DNA of 64,000 bases. It comes from Mycocentrospora acerina (taxonomy: Eukaryota; Ascomycota; Dothideomycetes; Pleosporales). The position numbers and the translations under genes were made by a program. The notes under the pieces were generated by a model, which ran no database searches, had not been told where the DNA came from, and saw nothing but the letters and a program-made list of their open reading frames with translations. Location of the stretch: assembly GCA_022701365.1 (NCBI GenBank), contig JAKUHH010000117.1:1-64000 (forward strand), written 5' to 3'. Every line of letters starts with the position of its first letter. Position 1 is the first letter of the stretch. Of the stretch, positions 44,706 to 55,943 are shown piece by piece.

Positions 44706-46157
44706 TTAGAATTGAAGGAAGCACTATCAGTCGATCCAGTTGAATGTCGTGTCTTGACAGGAGATGAAATGGAAGCTATGTTAGTTTCTAGATTCTTCTA
44801 AAATGATCATTTCCAAAATTCTAAATGGTCTTTTAACGATCAGGATTTACGATTAAAGTAAAGGCGTTACAAGTCAATTGTGCTGCTACAAGTTCCTACG
44901 TCTTCTTTGCTACGTGTGTCTGTTTCGTTACGAATAACTCTAATCTTCGGTTAGCTAACTAGCATCAATGAGTGAAACCGGTCTTAGAAAAAGCTATCTG
45001 TTATGTCCTTCTGGCAAAATCTTATCACGAGCCTCAGCGGCAATAAGACTTTCCTGACACGTAGGTAAATATGAAAAGAACTAGGTTTATTACACTCGCT
45101 TGCACAATCGGCAGTGTATTATTTGATTGAAAAATTGATGTGATTTGATGTCTTAAAATAGCCTCTCATGTGACATTAATACGGGCTATGCTATGTCTAT
45201 ATTACATGATGTCTCACTACCCTAGATGCCTATTCTGTGTGTTTTCCCAGGTTACCTCCTGAGCCTCCCAGTCCATCGTGCCGTCTACCCCCCGCCTTTT
45301 AGGGACATTTTGCTTTTTTGTCAGTTGGCCAGTCTTGTATGAGTGGCAGATTGTGATGGCGCTTTGTAGGCGCTTCTATTCGCCGGTTACAGCCATTGTA
45401 TAGTTGTGCTGAAGAGAACGTGATAAATGAGTGTGCGTTTGATGTCTGTAGTAGCAGACGTGTAGGTATGAAAGACCCATCGATATGATGAATGAAAAAT
45501 ATTAAAAAAGTCCACTTAACTTAATAGGACGCGATTCTCAATGCACGATGTAGGTATTTAAATTGATATTGTCAACCTACCTTTGCAAACTCTGAAAAGG
45601 ACGTGAAAAGATGTTAATATCTTCTGAAGAATTGCCAATTTCTGCATTTATTGGTATTTGCTAAAAACTCCTAACATGTTATTTAGGTCGCCAAACTTGC
45701 AGAATTAAAAACCATTAGTTTGGTAATAGTTGCAGCACGTCGCGCTTAATTTCGCGGCTCGTAGGAGATGTTAAGTAACTTCTTTAAGTTTTCTGACATT
45801 ACAACGCACGCCTGATTCGTAGTCATAACGTTGCAGTAGTTTCAAACATTATTTCGTTTACTTCTGAATGTACTGCGACGCTCTAGTCAAAATCTAGCTA
45901 GTCTATGGTCTAAAACTTTGCCTTGTATTCATTGTGGTTAGTACTCTGCGTCATTACACGTTATCATACTCTTCTAGTCTGTTAAGGGCGTCCTCTAACT
46001 GTGCATCCAGCTCAGATCTCCAACAAGAGAATGTGTTCGTAGATATCTCCCCACGACTCTCAGTTTTGAAGTCAATATGCTTCATGGTTTTGTAGACCAT
46101 AAAACTGATACTTTTACTACTGCAGTCCTGACCATCAGAGAGACCTCTTCCTCCATG
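44706..46157. other. Intergenic, AT-rich, no gene seen
   Basis: There is no supported frame. A short C/T-rich stretch lies at 45260-45320. Confidence 0.4.
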
Positions 46158-46415
46158 TTAGCGAGGTCTGATCAAGTCAGGGAGTAGTTCATACTCATGG
46201 AGATAGCACCTGAAGTCTTTTGGCAGTATTGCCGATCGTATCAACATCCCGCCGGTTTGTACACAATCTCGCTCAAGGATTTCGTCGTAGTTGTAGGTAG
46301 CATTAGCGCCCTCGAAATCACGAAGCTCGTAGAATGTCACGAGAGGGGGTTGCTCTGATTTCGCAAATTGTATCAAAGCAAATAAACTAGACCAAAGTAT
46401 ATTGTTGTACTTCAT
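46158..46415 (-). CDS. Small secreted protein, possibly crystallin-like
   Basis: From the ATG at 46415 the frame gives 85 residues with a signal peptide (MKYNNILWSSLFALIQFAKS). The mature part of about 64 residues holds two cysteines (ERDCVQTGG and DFRCYLHEYE). The stretch VTFYELRDFEGANATYNYD resembles the FYE-x2-F-x-G motif of beta/gamma-crystallin-type folds found in some small fungal secreted proteins, but only one such motif is present. Size, secretion and the AT-rich setting are those of effector candidates. No intron is needed. Confidence 0.6.
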   Translation of the reverse strand: MKYNNILWSSLFALIQFAKSEQPPLVTFYELRDFEGANATYNYDEILERDCVQTGGMLIRSAILPKDFRCYLHEYELLPDLIRPR

Positions 46416-47335
46416 TGCAGCTACTGTTCATGTGGCACAGACATTCACACAATGTTATACTTGGGAATTGTATAAGCATGTGGGTAAATAGAAGGTAGAG
46501 CTTGTTCATAACGACACATGTAGGAGCAGATCCTATCATTCCGCTAGATACTCAACACAAGCTTCCTGTTTGAGATGAATATGTAGCAATTAGTTCATAG
46601 TGGAAGGTCACATTGCAATGCGGAGGTAAGAAAAAAAGTCTAATGAGGGAGCTAGGTAGACTGCAAGGATGCAAGGTGTGATACTCTTAGCTCGTCATTC
46701 AGTATTGATTGCTTGATAATGATCCGTCTATCGATACTAGTTCTAAAAATTGAATTGCGTGTAAGAATTTCAGACACTTTTAGGCCTATTGATTACATAC
46801 TAACCGGACATAATGTACGAGAGAAAAGGCTGGATCGTAATGCAAAAGGCATCTTGGGCTTAGTCTATTCATGTCTGGAAAGGGAAACAGTTAAATGGCG
46901 ACTGGTTCAGAAAAAGCTAGACTTCAACTCTTGCGGTGTGTGTTTAATATGGCCGGAGGTGTATTGAAAAAATAGAATCTGTGTGAATTGATTAACAGAT
47001 CCTAAGTAAGAGCGTATCACAGCGGGTGTCATATCTCTAGCGAAGCTGCTCGAGCGAGAATTTGCTGTCATTAACGAAGTCGCACAGCCAACCAATCCGT
47101 GCTCTCAGCTTACCGAAATTGCGGGAAAATGACCTGTGCGCCGCTAGCATTCATTCCAATGCTGCGTGAAACGTCACCAAGCGGATAGTGAAAATACCTG
47201 ACCGTTGGTAAAGATTCTAGAGATGCTAAGAGATTCCAACATGATGACACCTCAATGTTACAAAATATGGTTTAATCAATTTGTTACTACAAGCATATGA
47301 CTGAGAGCTGTGCAACCATCAATCGCGTTTGCATG
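46416..47335. other. Intergenic, no recognised gene
   Basis: A plus-strand frame at 46713-46967 has no motif. Nothing else was seen. Confidence 0.4.
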
Positions 47336-49920
47336 CTACCTAAATTCAATCAAGCTGCTTAGTGGCAAGTTTCGCGAGCTAAATCCCACACTAATGTTGA
47401 AGTTCCCTACAGGCAGCGTCCACGACTGCGCTACGGTATCCCAATAGCTAAGGTCGCGCCTCATAAGCGGAAATACTGCCGTGGCTTGCTCACCGACGTC
47501 CAGAGAAAACTTTTGGAATCCGCGAAGGCTTCTAATGGGTGCAGCTGCTTCGTCTGGGAATGAGATGTACAATTGTCCGACTGTGGAGCCCGGGACTGGG
47601 CCAATGTTTGCCACAACTACGCGAACAGCAGCAAGCACCTCCCAAAGCTCAGCGTTGCCCCCAGGTGGTATCTCGGCACTTGCATTTGGCGTTCGCGAGG
47701 GGTTAGGGACTAGAACATCAACTCGAAGGCTTGACATATTAAAATCCGTGTAGCTCAGCCCGAAACCAAACTCATATGCCACGTTCTTCTTCAGCAGGTC
47801 AAACTCTTTGTAGTCTATCATGTTACCCTCGACAAAGTCTGCTTGCCATGCGTCTGGATTAGTGGCGTACAGCAAGTCTGTGCTATTAACGATGTTCTTC
47901 GCGTACTCGGTCTCCGCGGTGGCAATTGTATACGGCAATCTTCCCGAGGGATCGACATCGTCCCAAAGGATGTCAGCGATGGCATTCCCGGTCTCCTGCC
48001 CTGGCATGTGTGCTGCTAGGATGGCGGTAACATTGGGGTTGTCGCGCCAGGGAAGCGTGTTGGGTGCAGCACCGTGCAAGACGACGATGGTGTTGGAACA
48101 AGCGTCAGCGATGCGTTGGACAATAGCGGTAGAGTCCCAGTCTGCTATCAAGGTACTTCGATCATTACCCTCGCTAGCCCACGACTTCAGAAACACAATG
48201 CACACTTCTGGCGTTGGTGCAAGGGCAGAGAGCCCATCTTTTGCAATTACCAGGTTATTGGTAATATACTGTACGATGGCGCCGTATGATTCGCCCCGAG
48301 CTTTGATAGCCTCCAACGGCGAAACGACATACGGGAAGCGGCCTGCAACTAATTACTGAAGCCCTGCTATGCAGTGTACTGTACAAGCTTACCTGTTCCC
48401 GACCCACCTCCCACAGCCAAGGTACCAATGTCATAATTTCCTGCGTCAATACCGGCGAGTATTGACAGGGAATATTGGCCGACGGAAAGGTCTGCGGCGT
48501 CGTTTCCGAACACTCCAATGCTCAGAGGCTGCTTCAGAGGCAGGGTGGCGTCGGTGTTCTTCAGCAAAACAGTGCCAGCCGCCCCGAGATCTCTGACGAG
48601 CTTTTTGTGTTCCGCCTCACGCGCGTCTACAATAGGGCCGAACGTGAAGTTAAACTTGTAACTCTCCTGTCTGTAGAATCCGATGCTTGGTGTGTATCCA
48701 TCGATTGCTGGAAATCGGACATCCTGATGCAGGTAGTAGTATGGTGTCATGATACGCAGGACCATATCATCTACTCTCCCCAGAGAAAGCGATCCATTGT
48801 TTACGGCATTTGTCAGATTGGTACCCCAGTACGACGGTTCACTGGAGAGAAAATTGATGCCTCCTGGCATGTTCATGTCCTACGATTATCAGCTAGCTGG
48901 TAAATCGACCTCGGGAGTTTTGACTTACCAAGCCCGCATTGGCAGATGCGACGCCAGAGTGAGTAGCGAACCAGTCTGACATTACGTATCCCTGGAAACC
49001 TAGCTCTTCTTTGAGCAGACCATTGAGTGTTTTACTATTCTGACATCCATAACTCCCATTGATGCGTTGGTAAGAACACATTATTGAGGCTGTACCCGCG
49101 CGTACAGCGTTGGCGAAAGGCCAGAGGTAAGTCTCATGCATCGTCTTATCGTCCACATTCGAACTGAGAGCTTCAACCACGGCTCCGTTCACCACCGAAG
49201 GATTCCTTTGTATTTCCTGTTCGTTGACAATATAATGCTTAGTGCAGGCTTGTACGCCCGCACTCTGCATCCCTTCAATAGTCTCCTCTACAAGAACTCC
49301 TGAGAGGTATGCGTCAGGGCTAAATCCTTCCCAGTTCCGACCGCCAAAAGGCGAACGCCCAAGGGCGCCGATGACCGGACCAAGCGCAACATGCGCACCC
49401 TTCGCCCGAAACTCCCGACCCATATACGCACCACGCTTCCGTACCAAGGACCTGTCCCAGGATGCCGCGGCAGATAATCCAGCAGGGAAAACTGTAGCAT
49501 GGATTGCTTGACGTATGGCAAGAGGTCCATCCTGTAGACAGAGACCTGTGAAGTTGAGTCGTGGGATGGGGGCAATGTTACCAACACAGGGTCCGGGAGT
49601 ACCTAGCAGTGGCAGCTGTCAAGAAAAATACGTGGAAGTGGTACAATAGACTTTGCTCTCACCAGTGACGATTCCGGCCTTCTCTTCAAGTGTCATTTGT
49701 GCAAGGAACGTCCGGGCCCGCTCCAGGGCTTCTTCCCATCCGCGAGCCCCCATAATTTCAGCTGTATCACACGTCAGTAACAACCAACAAAGTGAGGTTA
49801 AACAAGCGACGTACGAGAAGGGTATATGGGCGGGCTAGAGTCGTACTGTGTGTGCACAGAGCCAAACAAGTGGGCGGTTGCGTCTATCGTGTAAACGAAG
49901 CATAATAACAACCAGAACAT
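47336..49920 (-). CDS. Glycoside hydrolase family 3 beta-glucosidase, secreted
   Basis: Five exons (49920-49815, 49761-49663, 49602-48929, 48879-48393, 48348-47336) join in frame to 792 residues. A short signal peptide (MFWLLLCFVYTIDATA) leads. Then come the GH3 N-terminal barrel (GTPGPCVGNIAPIPRL, LCLQDGPLAIR, HVALGPVIGALGRSPFGGRN, KHYIVNEQE) and the nucleophile motif GYVMSDWFATHSG, with Asp at about residue 278. Next are DMNMPGG, the alpha/beta sandwich (GTVLLKNTDATLPL, VGGGSGTGRF-like across a splice, LHGAAPNTLPWRDNPNVTA, GRLPYTIA) and the fibronectin-III-like end (YEFGFGLSYTDF, LRGFQKFSLDVGE). It should remove glucose from the non-reducing end of cello-oligosaccharides outside the cell. 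Length and domains are complete; a second acceptor near 49613 would break the frame, so the one at 49603 was chosen. Confidence 0.92.
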
Positions 49921-51045
49921 CGTGAACAGTGTGCGTATAAAATTAAATCGCTATTGCTGAGGTTAGAAGCGACTATGTGCCTCTTGGTTTTGTACATGTT
50001 TATAAACTTTTATTCCCTTATCAACTTTTCAATATCGACTGGTCAAAATTCAAGGTCGCCAGTACAAGCGTCATTCTTCATTCTTGCATGAAGCGCATAG
50101 ACACACTAGACGAAGTACAGATATTATCCACTTTCACTCTATGGACTCTCAGTGTCATTGTTGGCGAGTCACTATAAATGTTGTGCTGAGTTGTCTCTAT
50201 TCTCACAATTAAGTCCTGACTTATAATTATCACGGTGTCTAATTGATGACGCATCAAGCTTTAAATCATTTCCATACGTTTTCAGTCAGTCGGACTACGT
50301 ACAGAATTCAACATTTCTAGCCCTGTTTTCACATTACCTACAATAATTTTGCCTTGTACTACAGTTATGACAAACACAATCAATTTAAAGCAGGAGCTTC
50401 TCTTTCGCATTTCTAGTTTACGTTAGGATCACTGGGTTTTAACGGTATTTCCTCGTGGCATAGCGAAGCTTCTAAATAGTGCTACTAAACTCTCTGAGTA
50501 GAAATAAACATGCAGCTAGTGATAGTGCTGTACGTGTGAGAATAATAATGGCTAAAATCTAATTACATTAGAGGCGAAAACAGGGTTGTGCGTCAAAATT
50601 TAAAACGTAAAATGTGAGTTAAGCAGACAAGTTAAAGATGTCCGCCGATTTCTATTGCAACAACTTTAGAGCTTATGATCGTTCTTATTGCAGCAGTTGT
50701 TCGATTAAGGTTAAATGTAAAACTGTTGTTCTGTTTAAAATTAATTTTCACTAGTAGCGTTGCAACATTTAAAGGAGTAAGTATTTGTGCAGAGTTGCAG
50801 AACGCAATTGAAAATGTTTAGCTCGACAAAGACTATTTAAAGGATGAAGTCTTCTCCTGCAGATTTCTAAAGTAAAACTAATCAATTAAATCTAAAGTTC
50901 ACTTAATCTTACATTCACGAAATACTTAGATGATTTTATTTGTTGCAGTTTTCTCACCTCTTAAGCCCTTTTGCTCACATCCTAACTTTCTTACTTTCTT
51001 GATCCTTTAACTCATATACTTGCATGATATAGACCAGTGGCAAAA
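49921..51045. other. Intergenic, AT-rich, no gene seen
   Basis: The first part should hold the GH3 promoter. The rest is AT-rich, with a poorly supported frame at 49977-50177. Confidence 0.4.
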
Positions 51046-51730
51046 ATGCTAGTGGAATACATGGCTACGCCGTCCTTATATTCTCCCAGAGTCCCTAGGA
51101 CCTATGCCATTAGCCATAAGATGCCGAAGAAGCTCTTCTCACCTCTTACCAAGGTTCTTTTCACTGAGCTACACAATCGAACTTTGGTCCGCCTCCGTAA
51201 GCACCTTCAAGCGCACGTATCGCTGCTCTTTTACTAGTGAGATATGCATGTGCTAACCTTGCGCAGTCATTTTTAGAGCACTCCACCCAATTATAAGCAG
51301 CGATGACGTCGAACACCTCCAGAAAATTATCAATTTAGGGGCCGTGCGCCGTTACCGCAGCAGTGTCCTCAAGCAAGCCTGCCTATCCCCCAAACGTCGG
51401 TATGCAAGTATCTTGCATGCTCCTGATTTTCGCGATACACTCCAATTTGTCCACTACCAAGACCTCACCAATTTCATGCCAGATTGGACGGCTGAGTACA
51501 CTGAAGACACCATCACGAACACTGATTGGTACCGCATATTCGGTGTTGTCTTTCAGTGCATGCGTGGCTCGCGTATCTTAAATGGCAACCACGCTTGTCA
51601 GCAGTGTCAGGCTGGAAAAGGCATGTTCCGTTCTTGCCGCCTTGTCTTGGATGATGGTTGTACTCTTGTCTTTGGGGGCACTTCTTGCGTGAATTGTACC
51701 CAAAATGACTGTGTCTGCACTTGGCTTTAG
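51046..51730 (+). CDS. Fungal protein with DUF3716-like Cys cluster
   Basis: Two exons (51046-51196, 51267-51730) join across a 70-nt intron (donor gtaagc, branch gctaac, acceptor gcgcag) to give 204 residues. The C-terminus has the pattern ACQQCQAGKGMFRSCRLV, then SCVNCTQNDCVC: C-x2-C, G-x-F-x2-C and C-x2-C-x4-C-x-C. This is the layout of the fungal zinc-binding-like domain DUF3716. Upstream is a basic region and a helical stretch (DDVEHLQKIINLGAVRRYR). The function of this family is not known. It stands alone in an AT-rich region. Confidence 0.7.
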
Positions 51731-53714
51731 CCGTCATATCCTTTGTGCGGAACTTTGTATAGCTGGCAAGAGCAAATTATGATTATTGCTAAGAGGAGGT
51801 TTTTTATGCACAAAAAGAAGTCATGAGTCAGCTAGTGTTAAGACTGCAGACGCTAGTATAAATATGGAATGAATGACACTTGTGACGTTTGCACTAGGCA
51901 TGGTTGTGGCTTCATCGTTGTCGATCTTTCATGCTCTCGGCAATGTTATTGTGGTTGCTTTGGTAGGAATGACATTCGTTGGCGACGCCACTGCCCCTTC
52001 AAATAAGACTAATCTCGCCTAACGTTCATGTATGGTTCAAACAAAACAAACCAAAATGAGACGTGAAAAATATTTTGTATTTAACTACATGATATTCAAA
52101 GAGACATTTACATCCTATCAGCCGCAGTTCCCTGTCAAGATAGAAAGTTGAACGCTGAATTACAGCGCATATCTAGAAAGTACAATCATCTCAATTGACA
52201 TTCCTATTCTTGTAAATGTCAAAACCCTAGGCGTACATATGAATGGTGAGACTCCGCCAGGACGTTCAGAACCTCACTTGGTCCTTGATGAAACGAGGCG
52301 GGGTGTTCTGGGCCGTCCGGCAGCTCTCAAGAGCAGTTGGAGGACTGAAAGCTCCCTTATTTAGCTCATAGTCGAATTGCACCAAGCCAGTAGTGATGAG
52401 AGTAGGAAAGGAGAGTATAGGATTGGACTCGAGAAGTGGAGAACTGATGATTGTATTACTACGTGCATACTACCTGCAAGGCAATATGGAAGAGGAAAGT
52501 GCATGCTGAGTCATCGGTAAGTGCCGCAACCAATCAGTGTGTGGCTCCTTCATGGCGACAACCACGAACTAGTAGCGATTCGTCCATCCAAGACCCGCAA
52601 TGCAGTAATTTTTGGCTTGGCAAACTTCCAACAAGCAGCTATAGATTGGCCCTAAGACTTGTTGGCATGTCAGCTAACAGGCAGAATCAAACGATTGAAG
52701 TATTTATCACTTGGTGCATCTTTGAGTTATTCTCAAATAAACTTCATCATGTGCTAAGTATGGAATCTCTACTAATCTTTGACTCTAAAGGTGCATTGTG
52801 GACTTGAATTAACACTAAAACCCCCATGGAAAACTTGCGGATGTGTCTATTCTGCTATAAATCTGTTGGCTATTCCTGTAGAACATACTGTCACTTAAGA
52901 CTGTCACAAATGCACAGTTGCTCGCACGCCTGACTCTTCTGCAGAAATTGTCGTTATCAAATTGCCTGCTTGTTTTCGGACATCAGAGCATACACTTAGG
53001 AGTGACTGTATGCAGAGAATTACCGTTATATGACTACGGAGGACTCAGCAGTTTTCCCATTACGTCATCAAGATAACCCTCATGGCTTGCACGTTAAGCT
53101 AGGATCACGTCTAAAAAGTCAAGTTCTTTAGCACTGCTCGTAGATTGTGATTAACGCATTAGAGGGGAAAAAAGCGTAAGTAAATTAGGGTTGCAAGAAG
53201 ATGGCTTTGTAAATAGCATTAATTATGCGAAAATCTTACTTAGCACGACTGTCACCTACTTCAACTGTCTTGTCTGCTGGTAAACTGGCATATGAGACAA
53301 AAATTTTAATTTAATTGTAATTCTAATCAAACTTAACTATAGACGTAAATAACATCATTATTTTTACTTACTTAACATTCAAAACGAAGCTTCAATGATG
53401 CGTTCTGCAACATTGCAACTGTGCTTGAAATTAATCGCCGCATCATTGTCATTAATCCGTATGTCATGATAAACAGGAACGATACAACCATACTTACCTC
53501 TTATCTATCTTAATAACATCTTGTAGCTCCTTATTTCATTTCGCAGTTAATCAACATTAAATAATTACAGTTTTTAAATACTGTCAACAAATCTCACGTA
53601 CTCGCCTTAGCAATTTTATTTATTTCTTCGCGAAAAAGATATTTAGCACTAAGAAAGTGAATCCTTTCTAAACTCAATACTAGCCTACAGCTACTACATC
53701 ACCAATGTCATGTC
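51731..53714. other. Intergenic, mostly AT-rich
   Basis: A less AT-rich stretch at 52240-52640 (with a frame at 52451-52807) shows no recognisable protein and may be worn element DNA. The rest has no supported frame. Confidence 0.35.
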
Positions 53715-55158
53715 TCAAACCGCTTCTGTCCATTGCATATTGTGCTCTTGATATGAAGCGTTCTCTTCCATCCATACCACCCCAGGCGCTGTTGGATTAA
53801 ACTGAGAATAGCCATCAGAAGAAACCCTATAGCAATGACCGCTTCCCAGCATGAGTACTGCACTGCCTCGTGCCTGACCACAGACTTTGGTCAGATATCT
53901 CGCAGCTTCGGCTAGTGCGCTTGGGACTTGCTGTGGAGCTAGCCAGTTGCGCAGGTGCAAAAGCTGTAGCTTAGCTCCACTAGGATCAGGTTCAATCTAT
54001 TGACGTGGAAGTCAGTACGGCGGAAATACTTGGATAGGCAGGGTTTACTTCAGCCTGATTTCTTTCTCCTAGAGCAATAGGTAAACCAAGGACCTTTAGA
54101 TTAGAACTCTGAGACACTATTGTGTTCACGTCGCTCATAGAATATTTGCAGCTCAGTGCAGGCGCAAGGAGGTATGGTCGGGCCTCGAGAACAAGACATT
54201 CTAATGAGGGTCGGACGGGTCGAATCCAACTCAGTGGGATATTTGATTCCCTGCTGCCGAGTAGCAATACTAGTTTTTTGAGTTTCTCACAAGATCGCAG
54301 CATGCGCTCAACATCATCTCCTAGATGAATATCATCATCAGATACTAGCGTAAGCGTCTCTAGTCTCAATAGGTTACTTGCACATGCTTCATACTGGCTC
54401 CTGTCCATGGGGCAGAATCTCAGTGCCAGCTGCTTCAGTCGTGAAGTAGGGGGCAGCGGCCACACATCTATCCGAACATGTTCCAGGCTAAGGAACTCTA
54501 AGTCTGCCAACCGTTTTTCATTCTGTCCTACACATCGAGAAGTAGTGATGCTCTCTGTTGGGTTGACGGCACTTAGAGAAATAGACTTCAGTCTGGAGCG
54601 CTGTATCTGCTGGAAAACCCATTCTCCATCCGAACCTCTCAAGCGATGCAATGCGAGTCTCTGCAGAGATGGAAAGAAAACGGCTGTGTTGATCTGACAA
54701 GCGACACAATCTAGAACACGTAGGCACTTAGGGAGGATGAGGGGGTTCCTCTCAATGACCTCGGCGTACCCCATCTGCCACTGAAATCCACGCAAATTGG
54801 ACTGCATGTGCCCGTTCTGTAGCAGTTGGAAAAAGGTAGCTTGCAGTGTACGAAATGCGTTGGGAGATACCCGGAAGCATGGTTTCGGTCTAGGGAGCAA
54901 CCTCATTTTGCGTACAAGGCCCATACGTTGATAGGTGGCACCTCTTATATCCTTTTCTACGTACAGTTGGCTTAGGAGTTGGGTACTCTTAAATGATAGA
55001 TTCGCTGTGTATGGGTCTGCAAAAAAAGCAATTTCAGAAAAGAGATGTGGCAAGCTTAGTGAGTAGAATGTGTAGTTAATACATAGAACATTCACCAATG
55101 ACCAGTTGTCTAAGAAACCAAGAACACGATGAATCAGTTCTATGGGGAGAAATTCCAT
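53715..55158 (-). CDS. F-box protein with leucine-rich-repeat-like body
   Basis: From the first in-frame ATG (55158), two exons (to 54049, then 53996-53715) join across a 52-nt intron (donor gtaaac, branch tactgac, acceptor aatag) to give 463 residues. The open frame extends upstream to 55248 without an ATG. An F-box opens the protein: MEFLPIELIHRVLGFLDN, WSLVNVLCINYTFYSLSLPHLF. The rest is Leu-rich with repeat-like strands spaced 25-30 residues apart (LRVLDCVAC, LQRLALHRL, LKSISLSAV, LEFLSLEHVRIDVWPLP, LKQLALRFCPM, LETLTLVSD, LKKLVLLLG, LECLVLEAR, LKVLGLPI). F-box proteins pick substrates for SCF ubiquitin ligases; the Leu-rich part would bind the target. Both exons are open, so the gene looks intact. 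Confidence 0.82.
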
Positions 55159-55943
55159 CCAGTCTCTGGAGATAACCTTTCTAAGAAAATAGTCGCTGGT
55201 TGTCGAGAGCCCTTGGATCTTCTGCAACTGAGCATTTAAAATATTCAAAATTCAAGTGTAGTGCTTACGCTCTATCTTTTCGTCATACCAAAGTGCTTTC
55301 CTACTCTTCCTGAACTACTCCTGACAAGTCTGGTTGGCAATAGTACGATGAGGGTGTCCTTCCCCAGATGGCGTAAGCTGCTGTACTTTGAACCCTAGAG
55401 TATATGTGGCATATTTACAGTGCATTGCAAGGCCCTAAAATGACCTATGAACCATAAATATAAAAGTAGATAAGCAACTAAACCGGAATAAAGTAGTAGA
55501 GCATGTGCTCTGTCTAAGATTGTAAACTTGCTTAGGGCCATAGACGCTGGGATTTGTTGGCTAAGTTTTGCACATTTAAGATGAATTCGCCTGGTTCATC
55601 TTGGTAGCTGCCTCGCGCTGTCACTGAAGATTTTTCATAAAGCAAGCATCTTAAACTACGGCGGAGCGCTTTCTTTGGGTTGCGAATGTCTTTCCGCATC
55701 CTTGCTCACTTTCTTTCAGCGAGCAGCTCACTTTAGGATAGGCAAACATGATTTTGGTTTCTTTAGTAGGAGTGAAATTTACTACGCAATAATTAACCAA
55801 TGGATCTCCGGTCGACAGCAGTGTCTGACATGACGGCCCTGAGTCATTGTTGCATCTGACATCAGTGATTTGGGTTGCACCACAAGTACTATACTTAACA
55901 AGCCTACTTGGAACTGCCGCGACGGTTGACGTTGTTGTAAATA
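55159..55943. other. Divergent promoter region
   Basis: This spacer lies between the divergent F-box and patatin/RING genes. No site can be named. Confidence 0.4.
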
